Origin: Setophaga petechia
Taxonomy: Eukaryota; Chordata; Aves; Passeriformes; Parulidae
Direction: 5' to 3'
Assembly (NCBI GenBank): GCA_024362935.1
Contig: JANCRA010000008.1
Location: 29,506,557-29,570,556 of the forward strand
Length of the DNA stretch: 64,000 nt
Notes under the pieces: model-generated
Database searches by the model: none
The model's input: only the letters and a program-made list of their open reading frames with translations
Told to the model about the DNA's origin: nothing
Program-made: the position numbers and the translations under genes
Shown here: in pieces, positions 54,277 through 64,000 of the stretch
Numbering within the stretch: position 1 is the stretch's first letter
How the letters are laid out: the number at the start of each line of letters is the position of its first letter

Positions 54277-57200
54277 AGCCCACCGGCTCTTGGCAAATCT
54301 CAGTTTTTTCCTACACCTGACCCTGTGAGTGTGACCTGTTCTGAATTTAATGCCTTTCCATATTTCAGAATTTGATTCCTGTTAGGACATTTCTTGTGTA
54401 GCGCAAAAAAGAAAAGCCCTTGGGATCTGGATGTGTGCTAGATCCCCGACAGAGCTTTCTGGTTTTCTTGAACCTTGAATCTCCATTTATCTGAGAAGAG
54501 ATAAATATGATGAATCTCTTACTACATTACTCCCTCCTGACTTCCAGTAAATTATCCAACTCCCATGAGCAAGTGAGAGCAGTACAGTGGGTTGGTGAAC
54601 TAATTTGCTCTCTATGTGGCCAGTTCATTTAGGAGACTCCTCAAAAGAGAGAGCTGCTAAACTAAGCCATCAGCAAGTTTGCATAAGGTCATAAACAATG
54701 TTTGCTCATTAGGAAAATTCATTGCAAATGTTTTCGTCTGCCAACAGTGTAAAACTGCATACAAAAGGAAATACTAACTTTTAGAAATGAGATCTGAAAT
54801 TAACTGTGACATTTCAAAGATTAGCCCTCAAGCTAATCAGCAGTTGACGATTTAATAGTTGTAGTAGGTGTCAAATAAAAAAGGCTTTTGTCTGAAGTTG
54901 TAGAACACTTACTGCAGCATCTGTCATTTTAATAGCTGGATATTTGATGAAAATAAATGAACAACATACATTTATATAAAAGCTAGTGAAACATTTTCTG
55001 CCTGATATCTCTTAGCTTCCTCTGCTTTTGTATTTAATTTTGTCTGTATCTAGACAGTGTTTCACATAATGCTTAGTATGCCCTAGAAGTTGCTTTGTTA
55101 CTTCTTTTTGTACAAAGAGTGGAAGTCCCTACAAATAATAAAGAAACAAAGCTCAAGGGGAGGTTATTGCACTGACTGTCTGAGTGGTGGTGCAGGTTTG
55201 TACTTCACAGGGCAGCTCTCTTCAGGCTTCTAAAGAAAGCAAGTGCATTTTGTAGTACCACAACCTTGGGTTTTTTTCTGAAGTGTGATTTGTTTTTTAG
55301 ATGTATATTTCTAATCAACCTTTTGCTTATATGTTGGGATTGCTTTTTTTTTTCCCCTTTAGTTTTTTCTTCTGTATTCCTTGAATTTGAAGGATAAAAA
55401 GACTAAAGAAAAAAGTTAAATTTATGAAAGCTCTGACCTGCTCTAGATCAGCAGTTAATCTGGGAGAGGGCATTGATGGTTTTAAAGCAACTTTTCAAGA
55501 CAGTTTATTCCTTTGCCTGTTGGGTTTGTCTGAAATCCTTACAGAGGGCTCTTTGAAAATAGCAAGATACTGAAAGAGTGGGCAGTATGTATGTGTTGGA
55601 CAGGTAACATGGAACTACAGGTTCTGATGTCTGTTGAATAAGCATGAAATAGTTTTTCTTGATGATTAGATAGCCTTTTGTCTTCTGCTTAGTCAGAAGT
55701 ACTGCTAGGTAGATTCCTTTGCCTCCTCTTCACCATCTATCAGAAAAAGAAGGAAAAATGTTAGGTGCCTTCTATCACTGCAATAAAGCCCTGTATCCTG
55801 CTGCAACAAGTTGGGATTTTTTTCTATGAGAGAAAGTGTTGTGTGCCTAATGAAAAAGGGTGATAGGATAAAATTCTACAGACACTTATGGAGAAATGTC
55901 CTTGCAACAAGTGTACCATTGAAATGCCATCTCCTAAAATTATAGAAAATCTGGCGTAGCTCCATCCACCTGTACTGTGACTTCAAACCATGTCAGTATC
56001 TTGTGATCAGTGGCAGATGACACATCAGTGTGGATCTCTGGTGATGATCCTGTATCATCCAGAAAATATCAGCACCTCTCTTCATCATATACAAGTCCAT
56101 AAAAACAGTTCATGTTTGCAATATAGGATGTAAGGACTGCTTTGACAGAGTCTCCCCTGAAATAATTATCCAAAATGAAAAAATGGTGAGAGACATGTGG
56201 TGTTGACAATGTTGCAAATTTCTAAACTTCTGTTTGGAATTTCTCCATTTCTGTCACACCACCCCTAGGAAGGACTGAAACATTGCTGTAAAGGGAGATG
56301 CAGAAGGAAAGTGGAATGTGATGGAGAAGGGAAAGTCTGAAGTGCTTTAGCTGCACTGGGACCTGTTGCAGTTCTTGGTAGCAGTTGTAGCACACAGTGT
56401 GTCAGTCAGTACAGCAGCCTAGCAAACAACTGTCTTGAGAGCTGTGATTACACAGCACAGGTTAAAATTATTTCAAGCCCCTTTCAAGTAATGTCTGTGA
56501 AGAAGGACTGCTCCTTCCCCAAGAGAGAAATAACTTGAGTGCAGAGGGAACAGATGAAGTATCAGCAGGGTCTGAGTTCTGGGCGGAGGGGCCCTGGAGA
56601 GGAATTATATCCATAGCTATGTCCCCAACCCGCACACATGCTTTTTTAAGTACAGTGATTCTGGAAAGAAAGACTACAGGAGAATGTATACTTAGGAGAA
56701 TATAATGGGAAGGAAAAAGATTTCCTGGAAGGCTCTTTTCGAATCTGCATCACTGAACAGTTCTGAGTTTCCAGTCTCTAGTGTCTCTTGTTCTAGTTCT
56801 GATTTGTTTATTAGTGCTTAGACTTTAATGAACATCTTCTTACCTGACTATGCATTTCTGAAATTGATTTTACTGTCTTTGTTGAAGAGCAAATCAGCAA
56901 CAGATTATGTCAATTCCACAGAAATACGTCCAGATAAGCCAGGTGTGCATGGACCATGTGTTGAGTAGCTGGGCCATATAAATATGCACTAGATGCAGCT
57001 TGATGGTCTTGAAGAGCCAGCAAGGCTCTTTTATGGTTACCTGGCAGATGGTGTGTGATTCATACAGGTGCAGGCTGGTACTGGTACAGCTCAACCACCA
57101 TACTGCCAGGTGTGAATGCAATGAAACTTTGGCAAAAAAATTAAAAAAAAAAAATAAAAATCAATGGATAGTAGGCATTCCAGAGCAACATTGTTTTTCA

Positions 57201-60200
57201 GTGTGTAGTTATTCCTGCATTTGGTGTCCCTAAGAAGGAAAAAAGATGTATGGCAAATTAAGGGGTGTTAACATTTCTGTCTGATATGCCTCCATTTGAA
57301 ATTACAAGCAAAGACATCTTATACGGATATTTCCAAGCCCCCAGGTGCCCAGTGGTTTGGGGATGAAAACCACCAAACAGAGCCTTGAAGTGCAGCATAT
57401 TCTCTCAGAGGGCACAGTGGTCACAACAGCAAGATTAGGTATTCTGCATCAGCCTCAGCCTGTAAACTCTTTCCTCAGGGCCACATCTGATTTATATCCC
57501 TTCCCTCCTAGAATAGAGCTTTTGAGAAGTACCTGGTTTAGTTTAATATTTGGGATATGAATGCTGTTCTGTCATGATTCTAGAGTTAAAAAACACTATT
57601 ATTTTGGAGTTAACATATTTTAGAAACCATATAAAACTGAATTCCTGAGTGCTTGAGGGAATTGCAGTTCTTCTTTTATTTTCCACAAGAACAGATGTTA
57701 GCCCTGCTGCCTTGGGATTGTTCCAGCTCTGGTAATTCTGTTCTGTGTACCTAAAACTCTCACTGAGGTTTCAGATGGATGAGGAAGTTATTATTTACTA
57801 GCTTTTCACCAGGACTCCTCAGGGACAATAAATGCCATAAAGATGCAAAATTTTAGCATTACTGTTCTCCCTTCTCTAAGTAGACTTTCATTTTATTATT
57901 ATTTCACTGTAAAGGCAAAATATAATACTCTTCTTGTTTCAATCAGGGACAAATCCCTTTTAGCCTCATCATGAGGAGGAGGCAGTTCTTCCCTAGCAAA
58001 GTGCTCTAATAAACAATTTGAAAATATAACTCAAGACCTTAATCTAAAATAATTTTTGCTCACAGAAAATGTAGGAGAAACTTCTTTTGAGATGCTGTCT
58101 GGAATTAGTGAAGGTATTTTAAGAGTGCTGATCAGGTGTATTGCTGAAATTTAGTAATGAATGATTAGGCTCAAGAGCTCATTCAAGTGCATTTGGAGAA
58201 TGTGCTGAGTGTACTATATGGAATTACACAGCTCAGATGTCAAATAAATGTGAGTGATTAAAATAATGGGGTGGAGTTTAGCAATTTAAAAATAATGTCT
58301 AGTGATGACTATAAGAGCCTGAGACTTTAAGTGCAGATCATGTAAATCAAAGAAATGCTGAATGCTTTGGTGATCAGTTGTGCTCATTGTATATATGCTT
58401 TTGGATCAACAGTGTAATTCTTCACGGGATATCAGATGGCTGGGAAAATGAAACATGGAAAAAAGATAAATGAGAAATCTCAAAGCATACAAATAATATT
58501 CTGAAGGCTGAAGCTATACGAAGGATATTCATAAGCCAGTTTGTTGAAATCTCAAGAATGTGTTTTCTACTGTTTTTTGAAGAGCTTTCATCATACTACT
58601 CCAAAATCTTCTCAACATCTGCTTTTCTTGAGCATTTAGAGAATGAGTAAAGCTCATAAATGATAAATACAATTCTAAATGTGCTTAGATCTGAAAGCAG
58701 GTTCATTTAGTAAATAAATTCTGAAGTATAAAATTAGTTCTAACCTGCTTCTATTTATCCTCTACAGCACTGTTTTGGATACTCTAAGAAAAGAAATAAA
58801 ATGCATACATTTTCTATGATGGTACATTTTTTGGTGCATTTTTTTGTACCCCATTTACAAAGATCTATTGATTTAGGTTAATTATACTTCTCTCCATTGT
58901 TGAATAGTTGCATGGCAAACTTTAATTTATGTTCTGCTTTCATCTAGGTTACCCCATCACAATTTTAAAAAGCTTTTAAAATGAAGCTTTTTTGTCTTCA
59001 GTGATAGCTACCCACTTGATGTTGCAAGAATTAGAATTTAGCATGATGGGAATTTTTGTATGCACCTAAAAGCAAAATTTTCCCTTGGGGAATATTTTGC
59101 AATATGACATTTTTACTTTATGGCCGGTGAAAAAACTCTTAACTTTTATACCTGTATTTATTTTAATTCTGTGTTCACACTGCAGCACTTCTGAGTTTTT
59201 AGCTTCACAAATTTACATATTCTCCGCTGTTGTTAATCTTTACAGCAGCTCTAGGCAAAAATATTTTTTAACTTGAATATAGAATTCTGCTGAGTGTGAA
59301 TCCACCTGCAGCAGTGTTAAGAGTGGTGTTATTAGCTGACTTAGCCTGGAAATGCTCTGAGGTTGTCAGGTCTGATGTTCAGTGGATTATATTTTCATAC
59401 ATCACTGCTCGTCTTTTCTGGCAGTCATGATTTCTATGAACTAGTTTTCTTCCTTGGAGAGGTGCTCCAGTTGCAAATAGGATTCTTGGAGCCTGCAAGC
59501 ATTTTAGTGAAACACAGGAAAGTTAAAGTATTATAATGGCATTTATTGCAGATAAATGCACAGTACATTTTCAAATCGTTTTCTAGTGTTTTTGGAGTCA
59601 GCTTTTAGAACTGCTGTATTTGCTGCTTTCTGCTCTTCTCCCCACCATCTTCTCATAGGTTGTTTTCTTATCTGCTGCTGAGGATGAGTTTGGCATTTTC
59701 TAGCCTCTGCTAGAACCATATAAAGATAGTTATTTTTTAGGATTTCATAAAACAAAAGAGATCTTGCACTTCAGTAGAGTATATGCCATGGTAGGATTTC
59801 CCCCTTGGAATTCTTAGCATAAACATTTGGAACATAATGGAGCAGAAAGTGCAGCAGGGCCCTTGATGGAGCCTCTTCAGTGTAGGATAACATGCTCCAC
59901 TTGGGCTGCATCCCAGCTTCAGTCCTGCCATGACAAAGCAGGATGAGACCAAAGGCAGCACTTGGAAAACTTAAGTAGGCTGCCTTTTAGTTTGTTGGGA
60001 TTTTTTATCCTCAACCACCTCATTTGAGCAATTTGTAGGTAATTCTATTTTATAGATTTTAGAAAAGTAGTCCTAGGATTCTGATTTCTACATTATCACC
60101 CACTTTATATCTAGTCCATAGTGACAGTTGAGATTTTTGGCAAGTGAATCCAAAGCACTGGGCAGGATTTAGATTCTTCTCTTATTTTTTATGAATAGTA

Positions 60201-61921
60201 TTAATCAAGTCTGTCACCTGTTGTGCTTCACTTGTTGGATCTTTCTGCATGACAGTAATTTTTCCGGTTTTGTAATTCATACTGACCTCAAATGCACCAA
60301 AAATTATAACCATGCCTCCTACTAACCTGCCAGAAATCAGATTATCCTTTCAGAACATGGTCTGTAAAGAAGTTAACACATCACTCTGCTGTTGTTACTT
60401 TTAAAAGCATCTATATTTTTAAATTTCAGCCTCAAACATCTAGCCAAAGCTTCATCAAACCTTATTGTCTCTCCTAAAAATCTTTCTGCCCTTCATCCAA
60501 GAACTTCTTGAACTGCTTTGACATTAAATCTCATGTATGTGGCTAAGAGAAGGAGAGGTGTACCCAGCTCTCTCACTTACGTGTCATCAAACCTTTTTGG
60601 CTTAGTGACCCTTCCCTTCATCCTAAGCATAACCTACAGAGTCTCTGTGCAGTGCCACTTGTTTAGTTTCAGTAGGTGTTGTAACAGGTAATTAGATGAA
60701 ACAACCGAACTCTAACCAAAACAAGATAATTTGAGTACAATGAGTGAACTCACTGTCAAACAATATCATGGATGGTGTAAATAAAGCTGTCCAGGGCTGA
60801 TGTTTCATCCTCACTGCAGAGGACACTCTATGTGCTGCTTGGTGACATGGAAATAGGACTGTAATACTGAAAAACTGAAGAACTTTCAAGAGTAACTCGA
60901 CACAAACCATGAGATTATAGAGAATTATTTGAGGGAACAATGGCTCCATAATAGCAAATTTAAAAATCAGCATGGTTTTCCATCTATGATGGATTGACAT
61001 AGGGGGTTTTTGTCTGTATAAATTAGCTATATAAGAGCCAAGACTTGAACTAGAACTCTTTGAAAAATGTTTTAGTTTGTAAATTCTACACTTTTTCTAC
61101 CTCATAAATTGTGCCTCAAAAACTTCTGGTGAAATTCTTCTACCATTGCAATTTCAGTTCTGACTCATTCATCCTGGCTGCTGAATTAGACAGAGGTTCA
61201 CTCGTTTTTGACCATGTAGTTAGGATGATGTTGTGCATAACTAATCATCATTATAAGTGCTGCAGAGTAGCCAGAGCTAAAAGCCGCACCTAGGGACTGC
61301 AAAGAACTGTCCCAGAGTGAGAGACAGCAGCAGAGCCTGGCAATTTTCCCTCCCTCCCCTAGCCACCCTCAGTGAAGGACAGCATCCTGCTCAATGCAGT
61401 GAAGGAATTAGCGTGTTGATTTTTTTGTGGAGTCTCAAGCACTGAAGATCTTCCCTCAGGTGTTTCCTTGTCCTGCATGCTACTGCTTGACCTGCTTTCT
61501 GATACACTGAGGTGTTGCTGCATTTTCCTGGTGACTACCAGGCGTGGTGGGGCTACATCTTCAGCACGTTTGTGTTGAGTTGCTTTGTTTAAAATGCTCT
61601 TCAGGAGTTACAGAGGGGAGAGGAAGTTCCAGTGGTCAGAAGTGCATGTCTCAGCTGAATGTGAATTCTGTGAGACAGAGGTAAACTTCTGTAGCCTGGA
61701 GGTTCTTGTTCTGCTGAAGTCAGATGTTTGCTTCAGAACAGAGAAGCATGTGAGCTTGTCCAAGAGAGACTTCACTGACATTTTCTGTTAGATATTCTTA
61801 ACACTAAGTTTTCTAAGATTATAGTTAAATCTCATAAATTTTATTATTGGTGCTTTCATTATGAATGACACTGAAGACTGGCATTTGAAACACAAAATAT
61901 CAAGCTTGTCACTTAATTTTC

Positions 61922-61936
61922 TTTTTTTTTTTTTTT
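61922..61936. repeat. Poly-T run of 15
   Basis: A T homopolymer following ACTTAATTTTC and leading into AAATTACAATC. No adjacent retroelement is recognised. Confidence 0.85.
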
Positions 61937-62455
61937 AAATTACAATCTTTTCTCGGTGTCAGGCTACACAATTTTGTCTCCATTATGACAGTTTCATTGA
62001 TATAGGAGCAAGGCAAACATTTAAGAAAAGCAATTATGACACTACCAAATTTGATCGGGGATTAAAAGTATAAATTGCCTGAGGTAAAAACACATACTTC
62101 AGTTAAATTGCATCTAGAAATAAATCAGTCAAGCTACACATACAGCTGAGGGATAATTGTTTGCTGGTCCCTTTGGATGAGTACACAACAAACCGACACA
62201 GCATTAAACACTGGGTCACACACTGATTGTTGTCAGTAGACCTCAGCAGCATCACAAATGCCTTGCAAGGACCTTTCCATTGTAAATTCTGGAATTGTTA
62301 ATTGAGTCATGATTTTTTGTGTGTGATTTTAAAGCTATTAATTTTAATGAGATTTATTCTATAGCCTGTCTTTAAATGCGAAGACTGTGGCACTCTGGAA
62401 ATTTGGATCTCTTTGCATCTAGATTATGTTTTCTGCTAGTTTCCATTTTGAAGAT

Positions 62456-62513
62456 TCAAGTTATATTAGAGGCCAAAGAGCCACTCAGGTTATATTAGAG
62501 GCCAAAGAGCCAC
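62456..62513. repeat. Two tandem copies of a 29-bp unit, one mismatch
   Basis: Copy 1 occupies 62456-62484 and copy 2 occupies 62485-62513. Each begins TCARG and continues TTATATTAGAGGCCAAAGAG to end in CCAC; the only difference is A against G at the fourth base. The near identity points to a recent duplication, so copy number could vary between individuals. Confidence 0.95.
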
Positions 62514-63006
62514 AATTAGTATTCTAGAAAAGATTCAATGCTCAGCTTTCAGCCTAATGTTCCAGACCTATGCATGTTAGTGTCAGGTTTTCCTTCTTGC
62601 AGAAAGTAAGGGGAAAGCGTATGGGAAGAAAGACATCCTTTAGTGGTTATTTCCCAGCAGTGTACAGAAAAGCAAGCTTTGTCTCTATTTTCCATAGCAC
62701 AGTTGTTAAGTCCCAAAGGACACAGCAGAGGCCATTTCCCCAGTTTGAGTCAGCCCTTAGCCTGTGAGAGAGGGGAGGGATCCTGCTCCAGAGCACTTCT
62801 AAAATGCATCTCAGCTGCTCCTGGGCTAAGGAAGAAGCTGTGACAGAGGGAACAGAAATCCCTGTAGATGTGGTTCAGAAAACATTTGGATAAGTAGTTG
62901 TTATGAAGCATGAATATTAAGCGTTCTTTCCCTTAAAACCTTAGTGGCATCTGACTCATTGGGCTCATGAATTTCTGTAGCTATTCCTGCAAATAGCGTG
63001 TACATG

Positions 63007-63025
63007 GATGGAAGGAAGGAAGGAA
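63007..63025. repeat. Short (GGAA)n microsatellite
   Basis: About four GGAA units in GATGGAAGGAAGGAAGGAAA. Confidence 0.8.
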
Positions 63026-64000
63026 AATGTAACTACCTTGCCAATTATTTCTTTTCATGTTTGTGTTCTATGTTTGGGCATTTGGGGTTTTTAAGATCTG
63101 AGAACTTTATTCTTCTGGTTTTTTTATGTTGGACCAGTGAGTAAATGTCAGCTGTTAGAATCTTCAGGCAACCAAAGATGCAGCTAAGCACCAAGAATAT
63201 TGATTTTATTGTATTTCTGATCGAACTACATCTATGAACTATTAAGAAAAGTGGATGACAAAATTTATGTATATCCTGATAATCATGTTCAGCATCTTAT
63301 ACATTTATAGTGTGTTTTAGATAAGGATTTTGATCAATTGGTAAGCTGGCCAAAGGCTCACCCAGTAATGAGTGATAAAAAAGTGATATTAAAAAAGAAC
63401 TCCATCATAATTATGAAATAAACCTGGAACATCTTAAGTGTGGCCCACTTACAAATATCAAACTGCATATCTCTGTTGAAAGAACACGTAAAGTTAAACC
63501 AAATGTTTAAAAATTGCAGAATATATTTTCTCTACTTATACTTTAAAATATCAGGTGCAGAATAGCTGCCTTTCATATTTTCTTTCTGAAAAATCTTTTT
63601 CCTGAGGCTTTCAAACTGCTCATACTGGTCTTTCTGTTAAGCTCTGATTAAGCAAAGTGATTAAAAACACACTGAATATTCAGAATGAATATTCTAAATG
63701 GGCTGGTGAAGGGCTGTGTTGAATCAAGTCTTTAAGTAGTATTTTCCTTGTTTTGCAAAGAAACATTTCCCTTATAGAGTTAATATTTAGTATCCCTTCT
63801 TTGTGGAACTGTTTTACAATAACCCAAATGTTAGCTGTGGGAGACTAAACTTTGTTATAAAAAGTGTGCATATTATACAAGTTTTAATGTGCATCTCAGT
63901 GAAATTAAAGGCATGTCAGGCTTAGGTTTTTCAACAAAGGCATGCCATCGCCTGGGGGCTTGTCATGGCTGAAAATCTAGTCTGTGACATGCTTTTCACT

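Larger units (their letters stand above)
48421..64000 (+). other. Partial intron downstream of exon E (at least 15.6 kb)
   Basis: Starts GTAAGT and runs off the window. It contains a CR1 fragment at 52676-53010, simple repeats near 49937, 54254 and 63007, and a tandem duplication at 62456-62513. I searched for the expected next exon (GQVVFRNGERMGTIKF-like) and saw none. The rest looks like unique AT-rich intronic DNA with no recognisable gene. Confidence 0.8.

Overview
The window is vertebrate nuclear DNA, almost certainly from a bird and probably a songbird (passerine). The evidence is AT-rich sequence with very long introns, several antisense CR1 LINE fragments, ERVL-type solo LTRs of the common avian kind, and one LTR resembling passerine ERVK LTRs (family assignments from memory). 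There are no prokaryotic genes, CRISPR arrays or operons.

One gene on the + strand spans the whole window. Five coding exons (3489-3659, 36171-36272, 41430-41495, 46860-47051, 48184-48420) have consensus AG/GT splice sites, all phase 0. Together they encode 256 continuous residues equivalent to about residues 154-412 of human GABBR2, the GABA-B receptor subunit 2 Venus-flytrap ectodomain. Upstream exons (signal peptide, first lobe) and downstream exons (end of ectodomain, seven-helix domain, coiled coil) lie outside the window. The first exon is nearly identical to GABBR2. The later ones diverge far more than expected for a bird orthologue, with an in-frame shortening of three residues and new N-glycosylation sequons, so I favour a GABBR2-like paralogue.

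The rest is intron. The 32.5 kb intron 3660-36170 holds most of the transposon record: an old CR1/L3-type LINE (about 4655-5165); an ERVL LTR split by a nested ERVK-like LTR (5282-6513, inner 5813-6447); a short CR1 scrap (9063-9135); a complete solo LTR with a perfect 5-bp target duplication (9171-9607); a decayed CR1 that keeps ORF1 esterase sequence (about 11985-13960); a truncated ERVL LTR (20205-20509); and a broken BED-finger/hAT transposase-like gene (about 21777-22930). Later introns hold two CR1 3' fragments (43628-43905, 52676-53010), simple repeats and a 29-bp tandem duplication at 62456-62513.

Most of the window has no recognisable content beyond unique-looking intronic DNA. I saw no tRNA, rRNA or other ncRNA gene. 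The main points of interest are the divergent GABBR2-like receptor, the BED-hAT relic, the nested LTRs and the esterase-bearing CR1.
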